DNA from: Streptococcus sp.
Lineage (GTDB): Bacteria > Bacillota > Bacilli > Lactobacillales > Streptococcaceae
DNA length: 32,610 nt
Direction: 5' to 3'
Assembly (NCBI GenBank): GCA_030527925.1
Contig: JAUMZW010000017.1
Coordinates: forward strand, 1 to 32,610
Below, in pieces: positions 8,138-17,420 of this stretch; positions within the stretch are counted from its first letter, which is position 1, and the number at the start of each line of letters is the position of its first letter. Made by a program: the position numbers and the translations under genes. The notes beneath the pieces are model-generated. The model worked only from the letters and a program-made list of their open reading frames with translations, had not been told where the DNA came from and did no database searches.

Positions 8138-9424
8138 ATGACAGTAAAAATTGGATTATTAGGTTTTGGAACGGTAGCAAGTGGTATTCCGTTTTTGTTG
8201 CAAGAAAATGGAGAAAAGATTACAAATGCTGCTCAAAGTCAAATCGAAATTGCAAAAGTATTAGTTAAAGATGATGCTGAGAAAAATCGCCTATTAGAAA
8301 ATGGAAATGACTATAATTTTGTAACTGATATTGATGAAATTCTCAAGGATGATTCAATTTCAATTGTAGTTGAGTTAATGGGAAGAATTGAGCCTGCCAG
8401 AACTTTTATTACTAAAACTTTATCATCTGGAAAACATGTGGTTTCTGCTAATAAAGATTTAATTGCGACTCATGGTTCCGAGCTTATTTCACTAGCTAAT
8501 GAGAAGGGCGTTGCTTTTTATTATGAAGCTGCAGTTGCAGGTGGAATCCCTATTTTGCGGACATTGGTTAATTCTTTAGCTTCAGACAAGGTGACTCGTG
8601 TTTTAGGTGTATTGAATGGTACGTCTAACTTTATGATGACAAAGATGGTTGATGAAGGGTGGACTTATGAAGCCGCTTTGACTAAGGCCCAAGAATTAGG
8701 TTACGCTGAAAGTGACCCTACAAATGATGTTGAGGGTATAGATGCAGCCTATAAAGCTGTTATATTAAGTCAGTTTGCATTTGGTATGACCATAGATTTT
8801 AAAGATGTTTCTCATAAAGGTATTTCAACTATTAGTCCTGATGATGTAGATGTTGCTCAGAATTTAGGATATGTGATTAAATTAGTTGGAGATATTCGTG
8901 AAACTGAGTCTGGTATTAGTGCTGAAGTTTCTCCAACCTTTTTACCAAAATCACATCCCTTAGCAAATGTTAATGGAGTGATGAATGCTGTTTTTGTTGA
9001 ATCTATTGGAATTGGGGAGTCTATGTATTATGGTCCTGGTGCGGGACAAAAACCAACAGCAACGTCTGTTGTTGCTGATATTATCAGAATTTCAAAACGT
9101 ATTTACGATAAAACAGTTGGTAAGCCATTCAATGATTATAAGAGAAAAACAAGATTGGCAAATCCTACAGATGTACTAAGTCATTATTATTTTGCTATCG
9201 AAACACCTGATCAACAAGGTCAATTACTAAAAATAGCTAATATTTTTAACCAAGAATCAATTTCATTTGAACAAGTCCTACAACAAAAATCAAGTGAAGG
9301 TAAAGCACGTGTTGTGATTATTACACACTCAATGTCTAAGACACAACTTAAACATGTACTAGACTTACTTTCTGAGGAATCAGAGTTTACATTAATTAAT
9401 AACTTCAAGGTTTTGGGTGAATAA
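8138..9424 (+). CDS. hom: Homoserine dehydrogenase
   Basis: Reduces aspartate semialdehyde to homoserine, the branch toward threonine and methionine. The 428-aa protein has an N-terminal NAD(P) fold with [11 protein letters not shown] (6-16), VVSANKDLI (101-109) with K106, the substrate region EAAVAGGIP (130-138), LNGTSNFM (159-166), and DAAYKAVIL (202-210) with the catalytic K206. A C-terminal ACT domain (about 350-428) implies feedback control, usually by threonine. Excellent AAGGAG site. thrB follows after two bases, so they form a threonine operon. mmuM elsewhere in the window also uses homoserine-derived homocysteine. Confidence 0.95.
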   Translation: MTVKIGLLGFGTVASGIPFLLQENGEKITNAAQSQIEIAKVLVKDDAEKNRLLENGNDYNFVTDIDEILKDDSISIVVELMGRIEPARTFITKTLSSGKHVVSANKDLIATHGSELISLANEKGVAFYYEAAVAGGIPILRTLVNSLASDKVTRVLGVLNGTSNFMMTKMVDEGWTYEAALTKAQELGYAESDPTNDVEGIDAAYKAVILSQFAFGMTIDFKDVSHKGISTISPDDVDVAQNLGYVIKLVGDIRETESGISAEVSPTFLPKSHPLANVNGVMNAVFVESIGIGESMYYGPGAGQKPTATSVVADIIRISKRIYDKTVGKPFNDYKRKTRLANPTDVLSHYYFAIETPDQQGQLLKIANIFNQESISFEQVLQQKSSEGKARVVIITHSMSKTQLKHVLDLLSEESEFTLINNFKVLGE

Positions 9425-9426
9425 AA

Positions 9427-10287
9427 ATGAAGATTACAGTACCAGCTACAAGTGCAAACTTAGGTCCTGGGTTTGATTCCATAGGTTTAGCAGTATCAAA
9501 ATATTTGACAATTGAGATATTAGAAGAATCTGATAATTGGTTTATCGAACATTCTCTAGGAGATATACCTACTGATGAGTCAAATTTATTAGTGACTACG
9601 GCATTAGAAGTTTCTAGTGACTTAAAACCACATCGTATTAAGATGACTTCTGACATTCCTTTGGCGAGAGGTTTGGGTTCTTCTAGTTCAGTAATTGTTG
9701 CAGGGATTGAATTAGCTAATCAATTAAATGGTTTATCTTTGTCAAATGATAAAAAATTAGAAATTGCAAATAAAATTGAAGGGCATCCAGACAATGTTGC
9801 TCCAGCAATTTTCGGTAATTTAGTTATCTCAAGTCAGTTAAATGACACTGTTGATTATGTTATTTCTGACTTTCCTTCTTGTGCCCTGACAGCTTTTATT
9901 CCTTCTTATGAATTAAAAACTAGTGAAAGTCGAGGAGTTTTACCTAAGGAACTAAGTTATAAGGAATCAGTTTCAGCTAGTGCAGTTGCAAATTTAGTGG
10001 TTGCTTCCATAATGAGTGGAGATATAGAGAAAGCTGGAAAGGCTATCGAAGCTGATTTATTTCATGAAAAATACCGCCAATCTTTGATTAAAGAATTTGA
10101 CCAAGTGAAGCATGTAGCACATCAATTTTCAGCCTATGCTACATATTTATCAGGTGCAGGACCAACTATTATGATTTTATCAACTTTAGAAAGTGCACCA
10201 AAGATTATTGATGGCTTGAATGCATTAAGTTTAGATGGTGAAGTAGTTTCTTTATCCGTTGATAAAGAAGGAGTTAGAGTTGAGTAA
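9427..10287 (+). CDS. thrB: Homoserine kinase
   Basis: GHMP-family kinase that phosphorylates homoserine on the way to threonine. It is 286 aa, as expected. Motifs: [15 protein letters not shown] (6-20), the ATP-binding [11 protein letters not shown] (78-88), GHPDNVAP (119-126) and the C-terminal LSGAGPTIM (241-249). The start is two bases after the hom stop and has only a weak ribosome site, so translational coupling with hom is likely. Its 3' end contains the AAGGAG site and TTG start of rarD. Confidence 0.95.
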   Translation: MKITVPATSANLGPGFDSIGLAVSKYLTIEILEESDNWFIEHSLGDIPTDESNLLVTTALEVSSDLKPHRIKMTSDIPLARGLGSSSSVIVAGIELANQLNGLSLSNDKKLEIANKIEGHPDNVAPAIFGNLVISSQLNDTVDYVISDFPSCALTAFIPSYELKTSESRGVLPKELSYKESVSASAVANLVVASIMSGDIEKAGKAIEADLFHEKYRQSLIKEFDQVKHVAHQFSAYATYLSGAGPTIMILSTLESAPKIIDGLNALSLDGEVVSLSVDKEGVRVE

Positions 10288-11158
10288 AAATACTATAGGT
10301 CTATTATTAGCCTTGATAACCTATATTTTATGGGGGTTACTATCCCTTTATTGGAAGCTATTTTCAGGAATTTCATCGTATAGTATTTTTTCATACCGGA
10401 TTGTGTTTACCGTTTTAACCATGTTGATATATATGATAGTATCAAAGCAGAGTAAAGTTTATAGTACCTCTTTGAAGCAATTAGTAAATCATAAACCTTC
10501 ACTGATTAAAATGATTTTGGCTAGTTTTATGGTTTCGATAAATTGGTTAGTTTATATTTTTGCAGTTTCACACGGATTAGCTACTCAAGCCAGTTTAGGT
10601 TATTATATTTTACCAATTGTTTCTGTTGTCTTAGCTTTGATATTTTTACATGAAAAAATTAATGGCTTAAGTAAGCTTGCTATCATACTAGCAACAGGAG
10701 GAGTGGGAATTCTTGTACTTCAAACTGGAAAAATACCATGGATTTCTTTAATACTTGCTTTTTCATTTGCATTTTATGGTTTGATAAAAAAGAAAGTAAA
10801 TCTTAGTAGTGATATTGCGATGTTAGTAGAGAGTTTAATGATTGCTCCATTTGCCCTATCTTATCTTATATTGATGTCTAAAAATCATTTTTTTCAACAT
10901 TCTTTAATTCAAATCATTTTATTGATGTTATCAGGAGTTATCACGGCTATTCCTTTGTTACTTTTTGCAGAAGCACTTAAAAGAGCAGAATTAAATCAGG
11001 TTGGTTTTGTGCAATACATCAATCCAACAATTCAATTAGCGATTGCAGTATTTATTTTTGGTGAAAGTATGACTGTTCGTTCATTAATTGGCTTTATATT
11101 GATTTGGTTAGCCATTATTATTTTCGTGTTAGGCCAATTTATGGTGATAAAAAAATAA
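10280..11158 (+). CDS. rarD: RarD/EamA-family membrane transporter
   Basis: An inner-membrane protein of the drug/metabolite transporter superfamily with about ten helices and two EamA repeats. The real start is probably the TTG at 10280, because AAGGAG (10268-10273) stands 6 bases before it; this gives 292 aa beginning [15 protein letters not shown] and an 8-base overlap with thrB. An earlier in-frame TTG at 10259 has no ribosome site. The N-terminal GLLSLYWKL and SYRIVF stretches are typical of RarD. The substrate is unknown; RarD was named from chloramphenicol sensitivity. Linkage to hom-thrB hints at amino-acid export, but that is inference. Confidence 0.82.
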   Translation: MSKNTIGLLLALITYILWGLLSLYWKLFSGISSYSIFSYRIVFTVLTMLIYMIVSKQSKVYSTSLKQLVNHKPSLIKMILASFMVSINWLVYIFAVSHGLATQASLGYYILPIVSVVLALIFLHEKINGLSKLAIILATGGVGILVLQTGKIPWISLILAFSFAFYGLIKKKVNLSSDIAMLVESLMIAPFALSYLILMSKNHFFQHSLIQIILLMLSGVITAIPLLLFAEALKRAELNQVGFVQYINPTIQLAIAVFIFGESMTVRSLIGFILIWLAIIIFVLGQFMVIKK

Positions 11159-11184
11159 ATTCTTGTTAACAAGAGTTTATTTTT
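11154..11184 (+). terminator. Terminator after rarD
   Basis: A 12-bp stem with one G-T pair (AATAAATTCTTG at 11154-11165, CAAGAGTTTATT at 11170-11181) and loop TTAA is followed by TTT. It includes the rarD stop codon (11156-11158) and closes the hom-thrB-rarD unit. Confidence 0.8.
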
Positions 11185-11191
11185 CTATACA
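11163..11191 (+). promoter_or_regulatory. Candidate promoter of pabB-folC
   Basis: TTGTTA (11163-11168) and TATACA (11186-11191) are exactly 17 bases apart. The -35 lies in the terminator hairpin of the previous operon. RNA would start near 11198, only about a dozen bases before the pabB ATG. Confidence 0.5.
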
Positions 11192-11210
11192 GAAAGAGTG
11201 AGAGTTTAGT

Positions 11211-12938
11211 ATGGGACATAAAAAGACAATTATCGATTTTAAGGGGTTACAGAGACGACTGATTTTTACAAATCCAATTCAAGAACTAATTGCGGAAACA
11301 ATATCTGATGTTAAATCTGTATTAGCCCAAGTTGAAAAGTATCAAAAAAAGGGTTATTTTGTAGTTGGATATCTATCCTATGAGGCTTCAAAAGCATTTG
11401 AATCACGTTACCAAGTTAAAAAACATAGGTTATTAACTGAAAAATTAGCCTATTTTACAGTACATGATTCTTATCAAGAGTCTATGTTCCCATTGTCATA
11501 TGATACAGTTGAAGTGGAGGGAGATTGGAAAGCTTGTATTTCTGAGAGCGATTATCAGAGGGCTATTTCTAAAGTGAAAACCTATATTAGAAATGGAGAT
11601 ACCTATCAGGTAAATTTTACATTTCATATGGAAAATGAGGTAACAATTTCACCTCAATTACTTTATGAGCGCATGGTTGTCGAACAAGAAGCACTATATA
11701 ATGCTTATATTGAAACTGATGATTTTACTGTCTTATCTTTTAGTCCAGAGTTATTTTTTGAAAAAACAAATTGCCAAATTATTACTAAACCGATGAAAGG
11801 GACGGTTAAGAGAGGTGTTACACTTGAAGAAGATTTAAATAAAAAAATCTGGTTAAGTAAAGATACCAAAAACAGAGCAGAAAATATGATGATTGTTGAT
11901 CTATTACGAAATGATATGAGTCGTATTTCTAAGGTTGGTAGTGTTAAGGTTAAGAAACTTTGTGAAGTTGAACAGTATTCAACAGTTTGGCAGATGACAT
12001 CAACTATTGAGAGTGTTTTAGAAGATCACAAAAATCTTATTGATATCTTTGAGGCCTTGTATCCATGTGGTTCGATTACAGGAGCGCCAAAAATTTCAAC
12101 AATGTCTATTATTGATGAAGTTGAGAATATGCCAAGAGGTGTATATTGTGGTTCGATTGGTATCTGCTTTCCAAATGGTGATTTAATCTTTAATGTTGCC
12201 ATTAGAACCATTCAGTTATCTGATAATAGAGCTATTTATGGTGTTGGAGGGGGAATTACATGGTATAGTGATTGGGAAGATGAGTATGAAGAAACTAAAG
12301 CAAAGTCACAAATTTTATACCGTAAACAACCCAAATTTTCCATCATCACAACTGGCAGAATTGAGAATGCTCAACTACTTGACAAAGAGAGGCATTATAA
12401 GCGTTTAGTTGAATCTTGCCGCTATTTTAATTTCCCTTTACAAAAAGAGGTTCTAGATGATAAACTCAATGAAAAATTAAATAGCCTTGATAGAGATGAG
12501 TCATATAAAATAAGGATTTCAGTGTTCAAATCAGGTAATATTGAATGTGCTATCGAAAAATTAAAACAACTACCACAATCATACTTATTACCTATACTAA
12601 AAGAAAGAAAACTTTTAGAAGATAGTCCTTTTTATTATTTTAAAACGTCTAATCGGCTCCATATCCCATATACAAATGGGGATATTATTTTCTATTCTGA
12701 AAATGGTGTTCTCCAAGAGTCAAGAATTGGAAATCTTGTGTTAGAGATAGATGGCTCATTGTATACGCCTAAACTAATAAGAGGCTGTTTAAATGGTATT
12801 TATCGCCAAAAACTGCTTGAAGAGAAAACTATTATAGAAAAAACACTGACGCTTAAAGATTTACAAAAAGCTGATAAAACCTTTATTTGTAATGCTGTTC
12901 GTGGGATGTATGAGGTAGAATGGAGTAATCATGACTGA
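11211..12938 (+). CDS. pabB: Fused aminodeoxychorismate synthase component I / aminodeoxychorismate lyase
   Basis: Makes p-aminobenzoate from chorismate in one polypeptide of 575 aa. The N-terminal two thirds are the chorismate-binding PabB part: SFSPELFF (176-183), PMKGT (194-198) with K196 typical of PabB rather than anthranilate synthase, IVDLLRNDMSR (228-238), CGSITGAPK (286-294) and GVGGGITWYSDWEDEYEET (344-362). The C-terminal part (about 375-575) is a PabC-type PLP lyase with the probable Schiff-base lysine K478 in FKTSNRL and E503 in LQESRIGNLV. The glutaminase partner PabA is not in the window. The ATG has only a modest GAGAG site. Its stop overlaps the folC start. Confidence 0.92.
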   Translation: MGHKKTIIDFKGLQRRLIFTNPIQELIAETISDVKSVLAQVEKYQKKGYFVVGYLSYEASKAFESRYQVKKHRLLTEKLAYFTVHDSYQESMFPLSYDTVEVEGDWKACISESDYQRAISKVKTYIRNGDTYQVNFTFHMENEVTISPQLLYERMVVEQEALYNAYIETDDFTVLSFSPELFFEKTNCQIITKPMKGTVKRGVTLEEDLNKKIWLSKDTKNRAENMMIVDLLRNDMSRISKVGSVKVKKLCEVEQYSTVWQMTSTIESVLEDHKNLIDIFEALYPCGSITGAPKISTMSIIDEVENMPRGVYCGSIGICFPNGDLIFNVAIRTIQLSDNRAIYGVGGGITWYSDWEDEYEETKAKSQILYRKQPKFSIITTGRIENAQLLDKERHYKRLVESCRYFNFPLQKEVLDDKLNEKLNSLDRDESYKIRISVFKSGNIECAIEKLKQLPQSYLLPILKERKLLEDSPFYYFKTSNRLHIPYTNGDIIFYSENGVLQESRIGNLVLEIDGSLYTPKLIRGCLNGIYRQKLLEEKTIIEKTLTLKDLQKADKTFICNAVRGMYEVEWSNHD

Positions 12939-14187
12939 AAAAGAAGCAATTGAATGGATTCATAGTCGTCTTAAGTTTGGCATTAAACCAGGTTTAAAAC
13001 GTATGAAATGGATGTTGAATGAACTGGGAAATCCCCAAGATAACATAAATGGAATACATATTGTTGGAACAAATGGAAAAGGGTCAACGACTAGTTATCT
13101 TCAACATATTTTTACAAGTTCGGGTTATCATGTTGGGACCTTTACCTCTCCTTACATTGTGGATTTCAAAGAACGGATAAGTTTAGATGGTGAGATGATA
13201 ACAAGTGACGATTTTGTTACTCTGATTAAGCGAGTAAAACCCATTGTCGAACGTCTAAGTTTGGAAACAGAACTTGAGGATGCTACTGAGTTTGAAGTTA
13301 TTACATTATTAATGTTTGAATATTTTGGAAATGTTCATCCGGTTGATATTGCAATTATAGAAGCAGGTATGGGAGGATTGTACGATTCAACCAATGTTTT
13401 TAAGGCCTTAGCAGTGGTCTGTCCATCGATTGGTTTAGACCATCAAAATATTTTAGGAAATACATTGGAAGATATAGCAAGGCAAAAAGTAGGTGTCTTA
13501 AAACAGAATGTCCCTCTATTTTTTCATACAGATAATGAGGAAGTACGCACAGTATTTATTGACAAAGCAAAGGAAACAAAGAGTAGCCTATTTGAATTAG
13601 GAAAAGTAATTAAGATAAAAAATTGCAACTCAGAATTTTCAGTTATTTTCAACCATCAAGTAATAGATAGCTGCTGCTTAAAATTACCCGGTGAACATCA
13701 AAAGTTTAATGCTGCTTTAGCAGTTGCAGCTAGTTTACATTTACAAAATAAATATCCAAATCTTAGTAAGGAAACAATAAAGAAAGGTGTTAACAAGACA
13801 ATTTGGATCGGACGGACGGAGTTTTTGTCTTCAAATCTAATGATTGATGGTGCTCATAACAATGAAAGTATCAATGCCTTAACTTCCGTTTTAAAAACGA
13901 TGCACTATAAGAAATTACATATTCTGTTTTCTGCCATTAACACAAAACCTGCTGACAACATGTTAAAATTACTTTCAAAAGTTGGTGATATTACTATTAC
14001 AAGTTTTGATTACCCTACAGCTCTAAGCCTGTCAGAGTACCCTAATGTGTATAAAAAAGTAGAAAATTGGAGAGAATGGATAAATCAAATTATTTTTGAT
14101 GATGAGGATAATTTTTATGTGATTACTGGTTCCTTATATTTTATTTCTCAAGTCCGTCAAGAGATTTTGTCAAGAAATTTTTTTTAA
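12931..14187 (+). CDS. folC: Folylpolyglutamate synthase / dihydrofolate synthase
   Basis: Joins dihydropteroate with glutamate and adds further glutamates to folates. It is 418 aa with a Mur-ligase fold: P-loop GTNGKGST (46-53), FTSPYIVDFKERI (71-83), IIEAGMGGLYDSTN (142-155), GEHQKFNA (254-261) and the domain hinge IDGAHNNES (305-313). The ATG lies within the end of pabB (8-base overlap), so these two folate genes are translationally coupled. A strong promoter for the next genes overlaps its 3' end. Confidence 0.94.
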   Translation: MTEKEAIEWIHSRLKFGIKPGLKRMKWMLNELGNPQDNINGIHIVGTNGKGSTTSYLQHIFTSSGYHVGTFTSPYIVDFKERISLDGEMITSDDFVTLIKRVKPIVERLSLETELEDATEFEVITLLMFEYFGNVHPVDIAIIEAGMGGLYDSTNVFKALAVVCPSIGLDHQNILGNTLEDIARQKVGVLKQNVPLFFHTDNEEVRTVFIDKAKETKSSLFELGKVIKIKNCNSEFSVIFNHQVIDSCCLKLPGEHQKFNAALAVAASLHLQNKYPNLSKETIKKGVNKTIWIGRTEFLSSNLMIDGAHNNESINALTSVLKTMHYKKLHILFSAINTKPADNMLKLLSKVGDITITSFDYPTALSLSEYPNVYKKVENWREWINQIIFDDEDNFYVITGSLYFISQVRQEILSRNFF

Positions 14188-14195
14188 GTTATAAT
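14167..14195 (+). promoter_or_regulatory. Strong promoter for folE-folP-folB-folK
   Basis: TTGTCA (14167-14172) and TATAAT (14190-14195) with exactly 17 bases between, close to the sigma-A consensus. It lies across the end of folC and would start RNA near 14202, 23 bases before the folE ATG. Confidence 0.75.
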
Positions 14196-14224
14196 ATAAA
14201 AAAATAGAAAAGATAGGTATTAAA

Positions 14225-14785
14225 ATGAATCAAGAAAAAGCAGAAAAGGCCATTTACGATTTTTTAGTGGCAATTGGTGAAAATCCCGATAGAGAAGGTT
14301 TACAAGATACACCAAAGCGCGTGACTAAAATGTATCAAGAAATGTTTCAGGGTTTAAACAAGAATCCAAAAGATGAGTTTACGGCTGTTTTTAGTGAAAA
14401 TCATGATGAATTGGTTTTAGTTAAAGATATTTCTTTCTTTTCTATGTGTGAACACCATTTAGTTCCATTTTTCGGTAAAGCACATATAGCTTACTTACCA
14501 AGTCATGGAAAGGTAACAGGTTTGAGTAAATTAGCTAGAGCAGTTGAGATTGCTAGTAAAAAACCGCAATTACAAGAACGGTTAACTGCACAAGTAGCAG
14601 ATGCTCTAGAAGAGGCCTTGGCCCCAAAAGGGATTTTTATTATGATTGAGGCCGAACATATGTGTATGACTATGAGGGGTGTAAAAAAACCAGGAAGTAA
14701 AACAGTTACAACTGTTTCAAGAGGTTTATATAAGGAAAATCATGATGAAAGACATGAACTGTTAATGTTACTAAATCGTTCTTAA
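14225..14785 (+). CDS. folE: GTP cyclohydrolase I
   Basis: Converts GTP to dihydroneopterin triphosphate, the first step of the pterin branch of folate synthesis. It is 186 aa. Zinc ligands are visible as C75 and H78 in MCEHHLVPF and C147 in [29 protein letters not shown] (101-120) is the conserved GTP-binding helix region. It is the first gene after a near-consensus promoter. folP follows 9 bases later. The enzyme works as a decamer in the cytosol. Confidence 0.96.
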   Translation: MNQEKAEKAIYDFLVAIGENPDREGLQDTPKRVTKMYQEMFQGLNKNPKDEFTAVFSENHDELVLVKDISFFSMCEHHLVPFFGKAHIAYLPSHGKVTGLSKLARAVEIASKKPQLQERLTAQVADALEEALAPKGIFIMIEAEHMCMTMRGVKKPGSKTVTTVSRGLYKENHDERHELLMLLNRS

Positions 14786-14794
14786 GGAGTTAAT

Positions 14795-15595
14795 ATGAAA
14801 ATAGGAAAACATAAGATTTCTGGGAATGCTTGTATTATGGGAATTTTAAATGTTACCCCAGATTCATTTTCAGATGGTGGGAAATTTAATGGTATCGAAA
14901 AAGCTCTAAAACAAGTTGAGCAACTTTTAAATGATGGTGCCAGTATCATTGATGTAGGAGGGGAATCAACACGTCCAGGGGCAAATTTTGTGACTGTACA
15001 AGAGGAGATTGAACGTGTTGTACCCATTATTAAGGCTATAAAAGCTAATTTTAACTGCTTAATCAGTATCGATACATATAAAACAGAGACTGCTGAGGCA
15101 GCCTTAGATGCTGGAGCAGATATTTTGAATGATGTATGGGCTGGATTGTATGACGGTAAAATGTTAGAATTAGCAGCTAAAAGAGATGTTCCAATTATTT
15201 TGATGCATAATCAAGACGATGAAAATTATCAAGATGTAACGACTGATGTCTGTGAATTTCTAGTACAAAGAGCCCATCTAGCATTGGAAGAGGGGATTAA
15301 AAAAGAAAATATTTGGATTGACCCAGGATTTGGTTTTTCAAAATCAAATCATCAAAATATTGAGTTATTACAACATTTAGAAAAAGTATGTCAGTTAGGA
15401 TACCCAGTTTTGTTTGGAATATCAAGAAAGCGTGTTGTGGATTATCTTCTTGGTGGCAACACCAAACCTACGGATAGAGACCAAGCAACAGCTTCATTGT
15501 CAGCTTGGGCGATTCAAAAGGGCTGCCAAATTGTACGTGTACATAATGTCGCTGCTAATAAAGACTTGGTTAGGGTTACCAGTCAGTTAATGTGA
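14795..15595 (+). CDS. folP: Dihydropteroate synthase
   Basis: Condenses the pterin pyrophosphate made by FolK with p-aminobenzoate; it is the sulfonamide target. The 266-aa TIM-barrel shows the pterin loop 1 MGILNVTPDSFSDGG (15-29), loop 2 GGESTRPGA (55-63), SIDTYK (91-96), DILNDVWAG (109-117), WIDPGFGFSKS (174-184) and the late FGISRKR stretch. A clean AAGGAG ribosome site precedes the ATG. No insertion near loops 1 or 2, the places linked to sulfonamide resistance, is obvious, but resistance cannot be judged here. Confidence 0.96.
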   Translation: MKIGKHKISGNACIMGILNVTPDSFSDGGKFNGIEKALKQVEQLLNDGASIIDVGGESTRPGANFVTVQEEIERVVPIIKAIKANFNCLISIDTYKTETAEAALDAGADILNDVWAGLYDGKMLELAAKRDVPIILMHNQDDENYQDVTTDVCEFLVQRAHLALEEGIKKENIWIDPGFGFSKSNHQNIELLQHLEKVCQLGYPVLFGISRKRVVDYLLGGNTKPTDRDQATASLSAWAIQKGCQIVRVHNVAANKDLVRVTSQLM

Positions 15596-15601
15596 GGAAA
15601 T

Positions 15602-15964
15602 ATGGATTATATTTATTTAGAGGATTGTCAATTTTATGGCTATCATGGTGCTTTTGAAGAGGAACAAACTCTTGGTCAAATTTTTAAAGTGAATTGTAGA
15701 TTGGGACTTGATTTATCAGATGCCTCAACAAGTGATCAACTTGAGGATACTGTTCATTATGGCCAAGTCTTTGAATTTATTAAACATGAAGTAGAAACTA
15801 AGAAATATCGACTTATAGAAAAACTTGCAGGAGAGCTTATACAATTATTATTTGAGAAGTTTCCAAAGGTCAACGAAGTTAGTATCAAAGTTAGCAAAAT
15901 TAATCCTCCTATTAATGGCCATTATAAAGAAGTTGCTGTTTCATTAACAAGGAGTAGAAGATGA
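15602..15964 (+). CDS. folB: Dihydroneopterin aldolase
   Basis: Cleaves dihydroneopterin to 6-hydroxymethyl-dihydropterin. It is a 120-aa protein that acts as an octamer. Conserved features are FYGYHGAFEEEQTLGQ (11-26), with the acidic residues that bind pterin, Y53 in VHYGQV, LIEKLAGEL (71-79) and the catalytic lysine K99 in SKINPPI. It is 6 bases after folP and overlaps folK by 4 bases (ATGA), so the pathway order folP-folB-folK is tightly coupled. Confidence 0.95.
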   Translation: MDYIYLEDCQFYGYHGAFEEEQTLGQIFKVNCRLGLDLSDASTSDQLEDTVHYGQVFEFIKHEVETKKYRLIEKLAGELIQLLFEKFPKVNEVSIKVSKINPPINGHYKEVAVSLTRSRR

Positions 15965-16437
15965 CACTGGTTTATCTAGGTTTAGGATCCAATATTGGCG
16001 ATAGAAAAAAATATTTATCAGATGCTATTTCACAGTTGGAAGCGTTAGATCAAACAGAACTTTTATCAGTCTCTTCTTTTTATCAAACTAAAGCGTGGGG
16101 TAACACCAATCAAGATGATTTTTTTAATTGTGTAGTAGCTTTACGAACTTCTCTTGACCCTTATATCTTACTTGATTTATGCCAGCAAATTGAGATAAAT
16201 TTAGAACGTGTACGTTATGAACATTGGGGACCAAGAACTATAGATATTGATATTCTATTTTATGGACAATTAGAAATACGGACAGAAAATCTTTGTATTC
16301 CACATCCATATGTATATGAGAGAGCCTTTGTTTTGGTACCATTATTAGAAATTGCTAAGCACCAATCTTCTATGCTAGTTCATAAAATTGAACAAGCCTG
16401 TTTAACATTAGATACGACTGAAATTGTTCGACTTTAA
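15961..16437 (+). CDS. folK: Hydroxymethyl-dihydropterin pyrophosphokinase
   Basis: Transfers pyrophosphate from ATP to 6-hydroxymethyl-dihydropterin, producing the substrate of FolP. It is 158 aa. Family motifs are LGLGSNIGDR (6-15), YQTKAWGNTNQDDFFNCV (41-58), GPRTIDIDILFYG with the two magnesium-binding aspartates, and IPHPYVYERAFVLVPLLEI. AAGGAG (15949-15954) lies inside folB, 6 bases before the ATG. It is the last folate gene. No hairpin terminator is seen before the next gene. Confidence 0.95.
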   Translation: MTLVYLGLGSNIGDRKKYLSDAISQLEALDQTELLSVSSFYQTKAWGNTNQDDFFNCVVALRTSLDPYILLDLCQQIEINLERVRYEHWGPRTIDIDILFYGQLEIRTENLCIPHPYVYERAFVLVPLLEIAKHQSSMLVHKIEQACLTLDTTEIVRL

Positions 16438-16464
16438 TAGGTCATAGAAAATACGATTCATTTG

Positions 16465-16473
16465 TGATATAAT
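16465..16473 (+). promoter_or_regulatory. Extended -10 promoter next to the first U32 gene
   Basis: TGATATAAT is a perfect extended -10 (TATAAT at 16468-16473). RNA would start near 16480, only about three bases before the ATG at 16483, so the message could be almost leaderless. Confidence 0.55.
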
Positions 16474-16482
16474 TAACATGTT

Positions 16483-17409
16483 ATGAAAAAAATCATTATT
16501 ACAGCAACTGCAGAGTCAGTTCAACAAGTTCGACAATTACTTGACCTTGGAGTCGATAGAATTTACATTGGTGAAGAAAATTTTGGGTTAAGACTACCCT
16601 ACCAATTTAGTTATGACCAAATAAAAGAAATAACTTTACTAACGCATCAAGCGGGTAAAGAAGTGGTTGTAGCATGCAACGCTCTAATGCACCAAGACAT
16701 GATGAAATCCCTCCCTAACTATTTAGATTTTTTAAAATCAATTTCAATTGATTATTTGGTAGTGGGAGACGCAGGTGTCTTTTACATTAATAAAAGAGAT
16801 GGTTATGATTTTAAACTTATTTACGATACCTCTGTATTTGTAACCTCTAGTCGTCAAATTAACTTTTGGGGACAACAGGGAGCATGTGAGGCAGTTTTAG
16901 CAAGAGAAATTCCACAATTAGAATTGTTTAAAATTGCGGAAAACTTAGAAATTCCTGCAGAGGTGTTGGTTTACGGAGCTTCAGTTATCCATCATTCAAA
17001 ACGTCCCTTGTTGGAAAATTACTTTAATTTCACAAAAATTAAAGATATGAAAGACAAAGAACGTGGGCTTTTTTTAGCTGAACCAGGTGACCCAGATAGT
17101 CATTATTCTATTTTTGAAGATAAGCATGGTACCCATATTTTTATTAATAACGATATTAGTATGATGACTAAACTTCAAGAACTATATGACCATTCTTTTA
17201 CACATTGGAAAATTGACGGTATTTATTGTAGCGGGGAAAATTACCTTAAGATTGTCGAGAATTTTATTGAGGCAAGAGATCTACTTTATAAAGATTGCTT
17301 TTCTGAAGATTTAGCCCAAAAATTACAAGAAAAAGTTGAAAAATCACATCCTAAAAATAGAGGATTAGATACTGGCTTTTATGATTTTGAACCAGGTTTA
17401 GTGAAATAG
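16483..17409 (+). CDS. trhP1: U32-family protein, TrhP1/YrrN-like
   Basis: A 308-aa member of 'peptidase family U32'. In Bacillus subtilis the YrrN-YrrO pair is required for hydroxylation of tRNA wobble uridine 34 (renamed TrhP1-TrhP2), and that role is the best current inference here; protease activity is doubtful. The usual cysteine-rich U32 signature is replaced by VYGASVIHHSKRPLL (163-177), so this paralogue lacks the cysteines of its neighbour. It starts with MKKIIITATAESVQQ, and no ribosome site precedes the ATG, which lies just after an extended -10. The larger partner begins 11 bases later. Confidence 0.8.
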   Translation: MKKIIITATAESVQQVRQLLDLGVDRIYIGEENFGLRLPYQFSYDQIKEITLLTHQAGKEVVVACNALMHQDMMKSLPNYLDFLKSISIDYLVVGDAGVFYINKRDGYDFKLIYDTSVFVTSSRQINFWGQQGACEAVLAREIPQLELFKIAENLEIPAEVLVYGASVIHHSKRPLLENYFNFTKIKDMKDKERGLFLAEPGDPDSHYSIFEDKHGTHIFINNDISMMTKLQELYDHSFTHWKIDGIYCSGENYLKIVENFIEARDLLYKDCFSEDLAQKLQEKVEKSHPKNRGLDTGFYDFEPGLVK

Positions 17410-17420
17410 AGAGGGTATAA

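Noticed and set aside
9405..9656. Minus-strand frame across the hom/thrB junction
   Set aside because: It lies opposite conserved coding sequence and has no start signals or family resemblance.
11763..11806. The pabB gene as anthranilate synthase TrpE
   Set aside because: The PMKGT lysine motif and the fused lyase domain, together with the folate neighbours, point to aminodeoxychorismate synthesis.
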